A DNA stretch of 64,000 bases from Scybalousia_A sp052170555 (GCA_052170555.1 JBQNAI010000002.1:263103-327102); one strand, 5' to 3'; numbered from the stretch's first letter, positions 1 to 10,111 are shown. Notes: generated from the letters alone by a model not told the origin. A program made the numbers and translations.

Positions 1-735
1 TTAGAATCTAAAGCTAAACAATTTGTCAATCTTATCAGACAAGGGGCAATAAAAGAAGATATACCTATACTTTATATGGGTTCTACAGAGGCAGAAGCAG
101 TTAAATTATTTGCCAATACTTATCTTGCTTTGCGCGTAAGCTATTTTAATGAGTTAGATACTTATGCCGAATTAAAGGGATTGAATACACAGCATATTAT
201 TGAAGGTGTTTGTTTGGATCCTCGTATTGGTACGCATTATAATAATCCATCTTTTGGTTATGGAGGATACTGTCTACCTAAAGATACGAAACAATTATTG
301 GCAAATTACACTGATATCCCTCAAAATATGATGAGTGCGATCGTTGAAAGTAATAGAACGAGGAAAGATTTTATTGCAGATCAAGTATTGAAGAAAGCAG
401 GATATTATAATTACTATGATAGGGGGGATTATAATCCTAATGAGGAGAGGCAGTGTGTTGTAGGTGTTTACCGTCTGACAATGAAAAGTAATAGTGATAA
501 TTTTCGTCAATCTTCCATTCAAGGGGTAATGAAAAGGATTAAGGCAAAAGGAGCTACGGTAATTATTTATGAACCTACATTGGAGGAAGGGAGTACATTC
601 TTTGGATCTAAGATCGTTAATAATCTTGCAGAATTTAAGAAGCAAAGTCAAGCGATAATTGCCAATAGATACGACTCTTGTTTGGATGATGTTGCAGAGA
701 AAGTTTATTCTAGAGATATTTTCAAAAGAGATTAA
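1..735 (+). CDS. ugd: UDP-glucose/UDP-sugar 6-dehydrogenase, C-terminal part (5' end outside window)
   Basis: The frame is open from base 1 (L-E-S-K-A-K-Q-F-V...), so the gene starts upstream and the ATG at 76 is internal. These 244 codons hold the central dimerisation helix (AEAVKLFANTYLALRVSYFN) and the catalytic-cysteine motif GYGGYCLPKDT, then the C-terminal UDP-binding domain. The N-terminal NAD-binding Rossmann domain is off the window. The family oxidises UDP-glucose (or UDP-GlcNAc/ManNAc) to the uronic acid in the cytoplasm with two NAD+ per turnover. Which sugar is used cannot be read from this part. The gene fits the WbpB- and WbpE-like genes elsewhere in the window, which act on UDP-uronic-acid sugars. 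Confidence 0.9.
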   Translation, partial: LESKAKQFVNLIRQGAIKEDIPILYMGSTEAEAVKLFANTYLALRVSYFNELDTYAELKGLNTQHIIEGVCLDPRIGTHYNNPSFGYGGYCLPKDTKQLLANYTDIPQNMMSAIVESNRTRKDFIADQVLKKAGYYNYYDRGDYNPNEERQCVVGVYRLTMKSNSDNFRQSSIQGVMKRIKAKGATVIIYEPTLEEGSTFFGSKIVNNLAEFKKQSQAIIANRYDSCLDDVAEKVYSRDIFKRD

Positions 736-1081
736 ATAACATACGTTTAAAAGGGAGTCACAAAAAAGCAATATAATAGTATCAATAGTTCTTATTAATA
801 AGAAGTTCATAGTTATTTAAGATAATGGTTCATGGTATACACCATTGCCTTAAAAAATATCTTTTTGATGGAATAAGGAGTGTGATCAATAAATTCTTTT
901 CAAAGTCCTTTGTTCAGTACAAGAAACGGATCTTTTAGTATGAAGAAATGATTTACGAATGGTTATATGAATACGTAAAAAAGTTTTAATTTATCCTTAT
1001 CATAACAGATTTTATATAAAAAATCACAACAAATTATACACATATTTTATATGAATTTCTAAAAGTAAAAGTAATATTGCT
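736..1081. other. Intergenic, no gene seen
   Basis: About 345 bases without a credible reading frame. A perfect 16-bp palindrome (TTCTTATTAATAAGAA, 789-804) lies about 55 bases past the ugd stop and may help end transcription, although no T-tract follows. No clear TAnnTTTG promoter was found in front of sbcD. Confidence 0.5.
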
Positions 1082-2254
1082 ATGAAAATTCTTCATACTT
1101 CTGACTGGCATTTAGGTAATATGCTGTATGGTTATGATCGCAATGAAAGTGAACAATATTTTTTAGAACAATTGAAAGATATTGTGGTACAACAACAACC
1201 AGATTGTATGATAATTGGAGGAGATATATACAATCTATCATCCCCTTCAGCATATGTACAAAAGATGTATACAGATGCAATGCTTGATATTCATAATTCT
1301 TGTCCAAGCATGACTACTGTTGTTATCGCTGGCAATCATGACTCCCCCAGTAAGTTAGAAATAGATAGTAGCCTATGGTCGTGTTTTAACGTTTTTATTG
1401 TTGGTAGTATAGACAAACAACAAGAGGAAATAGATTTTGCTAAGCATATTATAGAAATAAGAAATAGGAATAATAAATTGCTTGGTTATGTAGTTGCTAT
1501 TCCCCACTTTTACATTAGAAATCATCCTGATTTATTTAAAAATATACAGGAGTATGTCAAACAAATAAATATAAATAATCTACCTGTAATTCTTTCTTGT
1601 CATTTAGCAGTAACAAATAGCGAAATTAGAAGTAATAGTACTTATGTGCAAGATATGGAATTTTTCCCGTTAGAAGAATTGGGAGAAGTATACGATTACA
1701 TTGCTTTGGGGCATATACACCTTCCACAAACGTTAAAAAATTCTAATGATAGAGCAAGATATTGTGGTAGTCCTATAAGTATTTCTTTTAATGAGCAGTA
1801 TCCTCACGGCGTTTCTATTGTTGAGGTTGAGAGAGGGAATAAACCAAATATTCAATTTGTAGAGATTAAAGATCATATGCAATTGAAAACCATTCCAAAG
1901 GAAAGCCGAGAGTTGGGAGAAGTATTAGGGTATGTCAAAAACCATAAAGAGGAATTAGAAAATTGTTTTTTGCGTTTCAATGTTGAGGTACAAGATTTTC
2001 TTCCATCAAATAGTAAAGAAGTCTCAATTAGTCTTTGTAAAAGTATTGGAGCTTATTTCTGCACCTTTAATATTAATAGACCTGAAAGAATAATTAATGA
2101 AGATAAATCTCAAAGTATGACAGTAGAAGAGTTTAGAAATATGACTGTTATGCAGATTGTTAAAAAATATATGAAAGAAAAAAATATAGATATAGGCGAA
2201 GATTTTGAGGAAATGATTACTTACGCAATGGAATTCACAGAAGATCAGTATTAA
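1082..2254 (+). CDS. sbcD: Exonuclease SbcCD, nuclease subunit SbcD
   Basis: A 390-residue Mre11-type calcineurin-like phosphoesterase, of usual length for SbcD. The metal-binding motifs appear in order: HTSDWHLG (res 5-12), GGDIYNLSSPS (about 47), AGNHDS (about 83), SCHLAV (about 174) and LGHIHLP (about 209). With SbcC it forms the Mn-dependent nuclease that opens DNA hairpins and removes protein-blocked ends during double-strand break repair. The stop codon is one base before the sbcC ATG, so the two are one operon. The start is chosen because the first phosphoesterase motif begins five residues in. Confidence 0.96.
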   Translation: MKILHTSDWHLGNMLYGYDRNESEQYFLEQLKDIVVQQQPDCMIIGGDIYNLSSPSAYVQKMYTDAMLDIHNSCPSMTTVVIAGNHDSPSKLEIDSSLWSCFNVFIVGSIDKQQEEIDFAKHIIEIRNRNNKLLGYVVAIPHFYIRNHPDLFKNIQEYVKQININNLPVILSCHLAVTNSEIRSNSTYVQDMEFFPLEELGEVYDYIALGHIHLPQTLKNSNDRARYCGSPISISFNEQYPHGVSIVEVERGNKPNIQFVEIKDHMQLKTIPKESRELGEVLGYVKNHKEELENCFLRFNVEVQDFLPSNSKEVSISLCKSIGAYFCTFNINRPERIINEDKSQSMTVEEFRNMTVMQIVKKYMKEKNIDIGEDFEEMITYAMEFTEDQY

Positions 2255-2255
2255 T

Positions 2256-5228
2256 ATGATACTTAGAAAGTTGATAATACACAATATAGCTTCAATTGAG
2301 CATGCTGAAATAGATTTTTTAGGAGATATCTTAAAAAATGAGCCATTATTTCTTATCACAGGAGAAACTGGGAGTGGGAAGACAACTATTTTAGATGCTA
2401 TTAGTCTGTGCCTTTATAAAGTTACGCCACGTATCAATGGCAGGAGTGATGAAAAAGTTAGCGGTTTCACTACTTACAAAGATGAGCAAGGCAATGCTTC
2501 GTATATTTCTGTTGCTGACCCTCGTCTTTTGCTACGACGAAATACGGTAGAGGCTTATACTTCATTGGAATTTGAGGATAATTACAACAATATTCATATT
2601 GCTAAATGGGGCGTGAAAAAATCTCATGGTAAGGTTGATGGAAACTTACAAAAAGCAACGTGGGAATTAACCAATAAGGCGACAAATATAACCTTAGTCA
2701 AGGAGGCAGAGGTACAAAAAGAGATTTTGAATTGTGTAGGAATGACTTTCACAGAATTTTGTCGTACTTGCATGCTTTCGCAAGGAGAATTCACACGTTT
2801 TCTTAAAAGTAGTGAGAAAGAAAAAGGAGAAATATTGGAAAAACTTACACAAACTGAAATTTATTCTCAAATAGGGAAAAATATATTTGCTATTTCAAAA
2901 CAAAAAAGACAAGAATTAGAGAAGAAGAAAATAGAATTGGAATCTGTAAAGTTATTATCTGAGGAAGAGGAAAAACTGATCAGAACAAAAATTGCACAAG
3001 ATAAAGAGGAGGATGAAAAAAAAAGATTAGCAATCAATATTTTGAATCAAAAGATTGAATATCTAAAAAGATGGTTTTCTCTTCTTACAGATAAGGCTGC
3101 AAAAGAAAAACAGTTACAACAAAGTAACGATTATTTAAATAGTGAAGAATGTAAAAAGGAATGTAATATTATTAACTTGTGGAGTGATACTATACATTTA
3201 AGGAGTCAGATAAGTGAAAGAAATCGTTATAAAGGAGATTTAATAAAGCAATCTCAAAAAGTAAATAATTATAAGAGCAAATTTTTATTGCTAAATAGTG
3301 GTTTAAAATATCATATTGAAAGCAATGAAAAGATGAGGCACAATTATGAAGATATAGATAAATCTATAGACATAATACAGCAAAAGATTGATAATACTCA
3401 ACAAGAATATAGTAATTTTAATCTATTATCATTAACGCAAGAGCAGACAGTTTTTATCAAAGAAAAAGAAAACTTGGTGGCTTTGAAAAGTACGATTGCC
3501 TTGTATCAACAAAATAAATTACCAATAGACAATATTGTAAAGAAAATAGAAAACGATAACAAAGACATAAAAAATATTGATAAACAACTGCAAGATATTG
3601 AAATCCAGATAAACACACTTGTAGGAGAATATCAAAAGGCTAAGATGCAATATGAAAAAATTGCTTCGTCATTAGATTTGTGGGCAAAGAAAACACGATT
3701 AAAACTTTCCGAAGGAGACATATGTCCTTTGTGTGGTCAAAGGATTGATAAGGTTTTCAAAGATGAAGATTTCAGGAAAATAGCAAGTCCTTTGGAGGAA
3801 GAAATCAAAAGGATTGATAAACAGTTGCATGATACCGAAAATGAGAAAAATAAAAAAGTAAATAAAATTGATCAATTGCAAAAAGAGATTCAAAGTCTGA
3901 ACAAAGAAAAGACTCTATACCAAAAGAAAATAGATGATTTGGGATTGAAAATAAGAGAACTGTGCAATTCTTTGTCCTTGCCTTTGATGTTAGAAGAAAA
4001 TTCGTTAGAATTGGATCATGCAGTAGAGAATACTCAAAGGAAGATTACAAATATATCCTCACAAATAGAGAAAGCAAATAAATTAGTTACAGAATTGACA
4101 AAATTACAATCTCAAAGGACAGATTTGTTATTGATAAAAGAGCAAATGAAGAATGAATACAATTTGATAAACTCTTGTATTGATATCAAAAAAGACTTGG
4201 ATGAATTTACAGTAAAATGGGAACAAGAAAGTATTGTTACACAACAAGTAAAAGATTTGTTAAATGAATGGAAGAAAATGAGAGATGATTTCTTTGCATG
4301 GAAAAAACAAATTGATTCATTGAGGAGTAATATCAGTTTTTGTGAAAGTAATATTAACGCTTTCCTAAAGGAAAACTCTAGTATTCAAATACAGGATATT
4401 GAACAACTCAATAGTTATACGGAACTTTCTGTTAAGGAATTGAAGGTTAAACATGAAAGTAATATTAAGCAACGTAATCAACTTCAAGGGGCATTGGATC
4501 ATATCAATAATGAGTTAGAGATATGTAAGCAGGAAGAAATAGAAGTGAAAGAAAATGAAAATATAGAAGATTTACAGAAAATAAAGGAACAACAGGAAAA
4601 AGACTACAAAGATATTCAATTAAGAATAGGAGCACATCTAAATATTTTGAAAGAAAATGAGAAAAATGTTATCATTTTTTCTGAAAAAATGAAAGAAAGA
4701 GAGGTTTTACAAAAAGATTGTGACAAATGGGAGTGGTTGAATAATGAATTAGGTACGTCAGATGGTAATAAATTTCGTAAAATTGCACAAAAGTTTATTC
4801 TAAATGATTTGTTGGATAAGTCTAATTATTATTTGCATAGATTTTCTGAACGTTTTGAATTATGTTCCCAAAAAGATACACTTTCAATACTTATAAAAGA
4901 TTTATTTGAAGGAGGGTTAATTTCTCCCGCTACTAATTTATCCGGAGGCGAAGGCTTTATGGTATCCTTATCTCTTGCCTTAGGTCTCTCAAAAATGAGT
5001 ACAAATAATTCTTTTTGTGATATATTGTTTATTGATGAAGGATTTGGGACTCTTAGCGGAGAATATCTCAATTTAGTTATAGAAACTTTGGAAAAGTTGC
5101 ATCAAATAGGAGGGAAAAGAGTAGGAGTCATATCGCATGTTTCGGACTTGAAAGAGAGGATATCTACTCAGATAAGAGTAAAAAGGAAAGATAATACAAC
5201 CTCATCAGTAGAAATTATAAGAACCTAA
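2256..5228 (+). CDS. sbcC: Exonuclease SbcCD, ATPase subunit SbcC
   Basis: A 990-residue SMC/Rad50-type ATPase. The N-terminal half-ABC domain has Walker A GETGSGKTTILDAI (about res 37). Two long charged coiled-coil arms flank a zinc-hook CPLCGQ (about res 490) that joins two SbcC molecules. The C-terminal half has the signature LSGGEGFMVSLSLAL and Walker B ILFIDEGFG. It drives the SbcD nuclease along DNA. All key residues are present and the length is normal for the family. It lies directly after sbcD and ends at a strong palindromic terminator shared with the convergent phoH gene. Confidence 0.97.
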   Translation: MILRKLIIHNIASIEHAEIDFLGDILKNEPLFLITGETGSGKTTILDAISLCLYKVTPRINGRSDEKVSGFTTYKDEQGNASYISVADPRLLLRRNTVEAYTSLEFEDNYNNIHIAKWGVKKSHGKVDGNLQKATWELTNKATNITLVKEAEVQKEILNCVGMTFTEFCRTCMLSQGEFTRFLKSSEKEKGEILEKLTQTEIYSQIGKNIFAISKQKRQELEKKKIELESVKLLSEEEEKLIRTKIAQDKEEDEKKRLAINILNQKIEYLKRWFSLLTDKAAKEKQLQQSNDYLNSEECKKECNIINLWSDTIHLRSQISERNRYKGDLIKQSQKVNNYKSKFLLLNSGLKYHIESNEKMRHNYEDIDKSIDIIQQKIDNTQQEYSNFNLLSLTQEQTVFIKEKENLVALKSTIALYQQNKLPIDNIVKKIENDNKDIKNIDKQLQDIEIQINTLVGEYQKAKMQYEKIASSLDLWAKKTRLKLSEGDICPLCGQRIDKVFKDEDFRKIASPLEEEIKRIDKQLHDTENEKNKKVNKIDQLQKEIQSLNKEKTLYQKKIDDLGLKIRELCNSLSLPLMLEENSLELDHAVENTQRKITNISSQIEKANKLVTELTKLQSQRTDLLLIKEQMKNEYNLINSCIDIKKDLDEFTVKWEQESIVTQQVKDLLNEWKKMRDDFFAWKKQIDSLRSNISFCESNINAFLKENSSIQIQDIEQLNSYTELSVKELKVKHESNIKQRNQLQGALDHINNELEICKQEEIEVKENENIEDLQKIKEQQEKDYKDIQLRIGAHLNILKENEKNVIIFSEKMKEREVLQKDCDKWEWLNNELGTSDGNKFRKIAQKFILNDLLDKSNYYLHRFSERFELCSQKDTLSILIKDLFEGGLISPATNLSGGEGFMVSLSLALGLSKMSTNNSFCDILFIDEGFGTLSGEYLNLVIETLEKLHQIGGKRVGVISHVSDLKERISTQIRVKRKDNTTSSVEIIRT

Positions 5229-5276
5229 CAATAAGAAAACATTTCGTATGGTATTGTAAATTTAGATTGCCATCTT

Positions 5277-5326
5277 ATCAAATTAAAGTCCCACATTAAA
5301 TTTTTAATGTGGGACTTTAATTTGAT
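5277..5326. terminator. 50-bp near-perfect palindrome between convergent sbcC and phoH
   Basis: Left arm 5277-5300 and right arm 5303-5326 are perfect inverted copies over 24 bp with only two bases between them, flanked on the plus side by TTTTTT. The position between convergent genes fits a two-way intrinsic terminator. The arms contain the word ATTAAAGTC that also marks the 21-bp intergenic repeat family elsewhere in the window, so this terminator appears to be two repeat units arranged head to head. Confidence 0.85.
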
Positions 5327-5330
5327 TTTT

Positions 5331-6275
5331 TCACTCTTTAACTTTTTCTTTTTTATCAAAAGCGTTGACGATTTTTGTTACAAGAGGATTTCTTACAATA
5401 TCTTTTTCGTTAAGTGTAATGACGGAAAGATCCTTGATATTTTTCAATAAATGGATTGTTGGTAATAGTCCTGAATATTGTTTATTTGGTAAATCTATCT
5501 GCGAAGGATCGCCTGTGATAATAAATTTGGACCAATTTCCCATACGAGTTAAAAACATTTTAAGTTGAGATTGAGTTGCATTTTGAGCCTCGTCCAAAAT
5601 AGCAAAGCAATTCTCAAGAGTGCGTCCTCGCATAAAAGCAAGAGGGGCTATTTCTATGGTGTGGTTCTCAATTAAATAATCAAGTTTATTTCTGGTAAGC
5701 ATATCTCTTAGGGCATCGTATAATGGTTGTAGATAAGGATCTAATTTGTCTTTCAGCCCACCGGGTAGGAATCCCAAATTCTCTCCAGCTTCCACCGCAG
5801 GACGTGTCAGAATGATACGTTTTATTTTCTTTTCTTTCAGATATTTGACAGCTAATGCCACGGCTGTATAAGTTTTCCCACTACCCGCAGGACCAATGGC
5901 AAATAGCATATCCTTTTTTTCTATCTCCTCTATCATTTTTTGCTGATTCTTAGTGCGAGCTTTTATACTTTGACCATTGGATCCATAAACCAATACTTGT
6001 GCATCACTTTCTTTTTCTATCTTTTCATCGTTGAATGCAGCCATTATTAATTCGCCTGAAATTATAGGTGTTTTTTTATATATGGATTTTAGCCTTACAA
6101 AGAAAGAAAGGAATTTTTCTACTTCTATTTCCTCTCCTTTCACTTTCATAACATTACTTCTAACAGATACCGTCAAATTTTCAAACAATGTTTCAATGAA
6201 AGAAAGGTTTTTTTCATTAACTCCAAAAAATTCCCTTTGATCTATATCATTTAGATTTATATTCTTTTCTACCAT
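5331..6275 (-). CDS. phoH: PhoH-like ATPase
   Basis: A 314-residue cytoplasmic P-loop ATPase of the PhoH/YbeZ family. An N-terminal region of about 110 residues precedes the ATPase domain with Walker A GPAGSGKTYTAVALAVKYL (about res 132), Walker B FAILDEAQNAT and the TGDPSQIDLP motif. YbeZ-type members associate with the RNase YbeY and are linked to rRNA maturation and RNA handling; the exact role here is inferred. It lies 26 bases downstream of the PorE-like gene on the same strand and probably shares its transcript. It ends at the shared palindromic terminator. Confidence 0.93.
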   Translation of the reverse strand: MVEKNINLNDIDQREFFGVNEKNLSFIETLFENLTVSVRSNVMKVKGEEIEVEKFLSFFVRLKSIYKKTPIISGELIMAAFNDEKIEKESDAQVLVYGSNGQSIKARTKNQQKMIEEIEKKDMLFAIGPAGSGKTYTAVALAVKYLKEKKIKRIILTRPAVEAGENLGFLPGGLKDKLDPYLQPLYDALRDMLTRNKLDYLIENHTIEIAPLAFMRGRTLENCFAILDEAQNATQSQLKMFLTRMGNWSKFIITGDPSQIDLPNKQYSGLLPTIHLLKNIKDLSVITLNEKDIVRNPLVTKIVNAFDKKEKVKE

Positions 6276-6301
6276 TGTCTATATTTGTTATTATATATTG
6301 A

Positions 6302-8227
6302 TTATTTAACTTTCAGTATTTTAAACTCCGTTCGTCTGTTTTGTCGTCTTCCGTCCTCCGTGGAGTTATCTGCAATTGGTTTTTGCATCCCATATCCTTT
6401 GGTACTTAATTTATTGGTATCAATTCCTTTATCCACCAACCATTTTTTTACTTCATTGGCACGTTTTTGTGAAAGTATGAGATTGTATTCCTCTTTACCT
6501 GTATTATCCGTGTGCCCCGCAATCTCTACACTTATATTAGGATTAGTGTTCATAAGTTTGAGTAGAGTGTTTAATTCCACATTACTTTCTTCTTTCAACT
6601 CGAAAGAATTGGTAGCAAAAAAAATATTTTTTAATATTACACTTTTCCCCTCCTTTATAGATTGCATACGAATATCTTTGTCTATATAGTCTTTATCTAT
6701 AATATCTTTATCATCTTTGATTGAAAAATTTTCGCTATATAGCAGATAGCCACTACATGTGACGCTCATAGCGTAGTCTTCTTGTGTCACAAGGGCTAAA
6801 GTATATGTATCGGAAATTTTATCTGAAGTAGTAGAAGTTATGAGTTTGTTGGTATGCAAGTTTCTTATTTCAAAAATGGCTTCATTTCCTATTTTACTGT
6901 CGTCATAGAACACTTTGCCCCTTAAACATATAACTTTGGTCGGTTTTTTTTCATCTTCCATCTCAAAAGCATATAAGTCCATTTTATTGGGCGGATTATC
7001 TTTTGCATATATTGCGAATTTACCACTTGCAGATACCACAAGACAAGTCTCATCAGCTTTGGTATTAATTGGATATCCTATATTGATAGGTTTTTGAAAC
7101 TTCCCATTAATTATTTTTGAATAATAAATATCTTGTCCACCAATACCTACAAGCGAATCGGAAGAAAAATATAATGTGCTATTAGAAGGATGAATAAAGG
7201 GAGACATTTCATTTCCACCGCTATTGATAATATTTCCACAGTTTTTGGCCTTACTCCATGTGCTATCATCTCTAAGATAAGTATACCAAATATCACTACC
7301 GCCAAATCCTCCTTCACGATTTGAAACAAAGAATAATGTACGCCCATCTGATGCTATGCTTGGTTGAGACTCCCAAGCAGAAGAATTAACATTTATTCCC
7401 AAATTTTGAGCCTCGCTCCAACTATCTCCTATCCTTTTTCTACGGTAAATATCACATGAGCCGAATCCGTCTTTTGTATTGCATTTTGCGAAATATAAGT
7501 ATCTACCATCGGGAGATATACTTGCTGCTCCTTCATTTGCATTAGTATTGAGAGGAAAAGGGAGCTTTTGTTTTTTGTTCCAAAAACTTTGTAGCAAAAC
7601 TCCATCCGTATTTTGCATTTGTTCTTGCTTGCTGCTTGCAAAATAAAAATCCTCTTGATCATTTTCTCGTTGTGTAAAATAGAGCTGGTTATCAATAGTA
7701 AGGGTCGGCAAATATTGATAAACAGTGTCGTTGATATTTGTTCCTAAATTAATCGGGAGAATATCTTTTTTCGTTTGTAATTGTTCAAGTATGAAATCTA
7801 TGCATTTAATATTGTATTTGCATTGCTCAACTCTAAATTTATATTCTTTTTTTGTTTGATTATGGATGTAATATGAAAAATATTTTTTAGATTGTTCATA
7901 GTTGTCAATTTGTTTATGCATTACTCCCAAGCGATAATATGCATTCATATCATAATTAGAATCAATATTTATTCCTTTTTCATAATATGCAATACTATTT
8001 CCAAAATCTTTTTTATTGAAATATATCTCTCCTAAAAAAATATGCAATGGTGCATAAGTCGGATCGTCGTTGATCGTTTTTTTAAGTATTTTTATTGCTT
8101 TTTCATCATCCTCCTGACTTACAAGCTGCATAGCCTTTGTTATAGCCTGGTCAGATGTTGTATGTTGTGCTACTGTCAGTAGGGATAATGTGCAAAATAG
8201 AACTGTGAATACAAATATTTTTCTCAT
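6302..8227 (-). CDS. OmpA-family envelope protein with TPR and PD40 propeller, PorE-like
   Basis: A 641-residue exported protein. Order of parts: signal peptide (res 1-20, ending TVAQ), TPR helices (about 25-130), a beta-propeller of PD40-type repeats (about 150-425, with SPDGRYLYFA, SDGRTLFFVSNREGG and GGQDIYY signatures), a carboxypeptidase-regulatory-like beta domain (about 435-510) and a C-terminal OmpA peptidoglycan-binding domain (about 530-641, GHTDNTG...QNRRTEF). This is the architecture described for PorE, the T9SS component that ties the secretion machine to peptidoglycan. The assignment rests on domain order. No lipobox cysteine is evident, unlike lipoprotein members. Many Bacteroidota carry several paralogues, so PorE itself is not proven. 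Confidence 0.82.
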   Translation of the reverse strand: MRKIFVFTVLFCTLSLLTVAQHTTSDQAITKAMQLVSQEDDEKAIKILKKTINDDPTYAPLHIFLGEIYFNKKDFGNSIAYYEKGINIDSNYDMNAYYRLGVMHKQIDNYEQSKKYFSYYIHNQTKKEYKFRVEQCKYNIKCIDFILEQLQTKKDILPINLGTNINDTVYQYLPTLTIDNQLYFTQRENDQEDFYFASSKQEQMQNTDGVLLQSFWNKKQKLPFPLNTNANEGAASISPDGRYLYFAKCNTKDGFGSCDIYRRKRIGDSWSEAQNLGINVNSSAWESQPSIASDGRTLFFVSNREGGFGGSDIWYTYLRDDSTWSKAKNCGNIINSGGNEMSPFIHPSNSTLYFSSDSLVGIGGQDIYYSKIINGKFQKPINIGYPINTKADETCLVVSASGKFAIYAKDNPPNKMDLYAFEMEDEKKPTKVICLRGKVFYDDSKIGNEAIFEIRNLHTNKLITSTTSDKISDTYTLALVTQEDYAMSVTCSGYLLYSENFSIKDDKDIIDKDYIDKDIRMQSIKEGKSVILKNIFFATNSFELKEESNVELNTLLKLMNTNPNISVEIAGHTDNTGKEEYNLILSQKRANEVKKWLVDKGIDTNKLSTKGYGMQKPIADNSTEDGRRQNRRTEFKILKVK

Positions 8228-8261
8228 AATAGGTTAACTCCATCTATTATTATTAATGTCG

Positions 8262-8292
8262 CAAAGGTACAATATTTAAACTAGTTTTAAAA
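8262..8292 (-). promoter_or_regulatory. Promoter of the PorE-like/phoH operon
   Basis: Read on the minus strand, the -7 box TACCTTTG lies at 8269-8262, about 35 bases before the start codon. A weak -33 (TTTT, 8292-8289) sits 19 bases upstream of it. The -7 box matches the Bacteroidota consensus TAnnTTTG; the -33 is degenerate. Confidence 0.6.
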
Positions 8293-8461
8293 AATTTTAA
8301 TAAAAACGATATTTTTAACTTTCTTTGCTTTTATTTCAATATTTATATTAGTAAAGTGTGATATAATTTTTTGTTTCTGTTTTCATTTTACAATGAATTC
8401 AAGATATGGTGACTAAAACCATAAGTAGAAATAATTGATACGTATGATTTGGTATATAATT

Positions 8462-10111
8462 TTACGTACAGATAGAATCTATTAGTTTTTTAGTGTATTT
8501 TTCCTTTGGATTAATGTAAATATCTTGAGATTCACCCTGTTCGATTATTCTTCCTTTTTGCATAACGATTATTCTATCCGACATATATTTGACGACACCT
8601 AAATCGTGAGAAATAAAGATATATGTAAATCCAAAATCTTTTTTCAGGTCATTTAATAAATTCAAAACTTGTGCCTGAACGCTAACATCTAATGCCGATA
8701 CACTTTCATCGCATATAATGAGTTTGGGATTAAGAGCCAATGCACGAGCAATGCCTACACGTTGGCGTTGTCCTCCTGATAACTGATGAGGATAACGTGA
8801 ATAAAATTCTGCATTAAGCCCTGTTTTATCTAGTAATTCTAACGTTTTACTTTTTCTTTTTTCTGCATTGTAAAGATTAAATACCGACATTGGTTCTTCA
8901 ATTGAAGAACCAATAGTTCTTCGTGGGTTTAACGAAGAATAAGGATCCTGAAATATAATTTGAATATCTTTTCTTAAACTATGTTTTTCCGACTTTGTCA
9001 AATTACTAACACATTTGCCTTCAAAGATAATACAACCAGATGAAAGATTTGTCAATCTTGTTATAGCACGTCCGATTGTCGTTTTACCACATCCGCTCTC
9101 ACCCACAAGTCCCAGTGTTTCTCCTCTCTGGACATCAAAAGTTATATTATCAATTGCGTGAAAATATTGTATTGCTTTACCAAAAATATTTCGTTTTATT
9201 ACATAATCAACTTTTAAATTCTTAACTTGCAATATCGGATTACGTATTTTAGTAATTAGCGTTAAATTCTCATATTTTGAATATGATATTTTATTCACCA
9301 AATTGTCATTTGATTGCATAAGATCATTGATTGTCATCAACCGTTTAGGTTTATAATTTAGCGGGGGACGTGATGCAATCAAACTTTTAGTATATATATG
9401 CTGTGGATTGTTGAAAATATTTTCAGCGGTATTTGTTTCTACAATTCTACCTTTGTATATAACTGCGATTCTGTCGGAAATTTTGTGAACAACACCTAAA
9501 TCATGAGATATAAATATGACAGCCATGTTGTGTTTTTGCTGTAAATCTTTTAAAAGTTCGAGTATGTTTTTTTGAACAGTGACATCTAGTGCAGTAGTGG
9601 GTTCGTCTGCAATAAGAAGTTGAGGTTCTATACTTAGAGCCATAGCAATCATAATCCTTTGTTGCTGTCCTCCGGATAGAGAATGCGGATAAGAATTATA
9701 AATTCTTTCTTTATTAGATAAAAGCACTTCCTCAAATAATTGAAATGTTCTTTCTTTTGCCTGCTGCTTAGATAAAGGAGTATTAGCAAGCAACATTTCT
9801 TCTACTTGATGACCACATTTTTTTACGGGATTTAAGGCAGTCATAGGCTCTTGAAATATCATAGATTTATGCCTGCCATTAAAAATAATGTGTCCGCTAC
9901 TTATTTTTGCAATTCTTTTATCTAATAGGTTCATTATTGCTAAAGAGGATACGCTTTTGCCACTACCACTCTCCCCCACTAAGCCTAAAATCTCTCCTTC
10001 GTAGACAGAAAATTCCACATTGTGCGTTATTTCATTCCAAATATTATTTTGTTTGAATGATATGCTTAAATCTCTAACCTCTAATATAATATTTTTTCCT
10101 ATCCCATTCAC
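8462..10111 (-). CDS. Two-domain ABC transporter ATPase, oligopeptide/dipeptide type (YejF-like)
   Basis: A 549-residue cytoplasmic protein with two complete ABC cassettes. Cassette 1: GESGSGKS (about res 48), SLSGGQQQR, ADEPTTALDVTVQ. Cassette 2: GESGCGKTT (about res 335), QLSGGQRQR, CDESVSALDVSVQ. This tandem form is typical of YejF/GsiA-type ATPases that energise peptide or nickel uptake permeases. No permease or binding-protein gene is nearby, so partner and substrate are unknown; orphan ATPases of this kind are common in Bacteroidota. Both cassettes keep their catalytic motifs. Confidence 0.93.
   Translation of the reverse strand: MNGIGKNIILEVRDLSISFKQNNIWNEITHNVEFSVYEGEILGLVGESGSGKSVSSLAIMNLLDKRIAKISSGHIIFNGRHKSMIFQEPMTALNPVKKCGHQVEEMLLANTPLSKQQAKERTFQLFEEVLLSNKERIYNSYPHSLSGGQQQRIMIAMALSIEPQLLIADEPTTALDVTVQKNILELLKDLQQKHNMAVIFISHDLGVVHKISDRIAVIYKGRIVETNTAENIFNNPQHIYTKSLIASRPPLNYKPKRLMTINDLMQSNDNLVNKISYSKYENLTLITKIRNPILQVKNLKVDYVIKRNIFGKAIQYFHAIDNITFDVQRGETLGLVGESGCGKTTIGRAITRLTNLSSGCIIFEGKCVSNLTKSEKHSLRKDIQIIFQDPYSSLNPRRTIGSSIEEPMSVFNLYNAEKRKSKTLELLDKTGLNAEFYSRYPHQLSGGQRQRVGIARALALNPKLIICDESVSALDVSVQAQVLNLLNDLKKDFGFTYIFISHDLGVVKYMSDRIIVMQKGRIIEQGESQDIYINPKEKYTKKLIDSICT

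Noticed and set aside
6285..6689. Plus-strand 134-codon frame opposite the OmpA domain of the PorE-like gene
   Set aside because: Antisense shadow; translation is Ser/Leu-rich without motifs.
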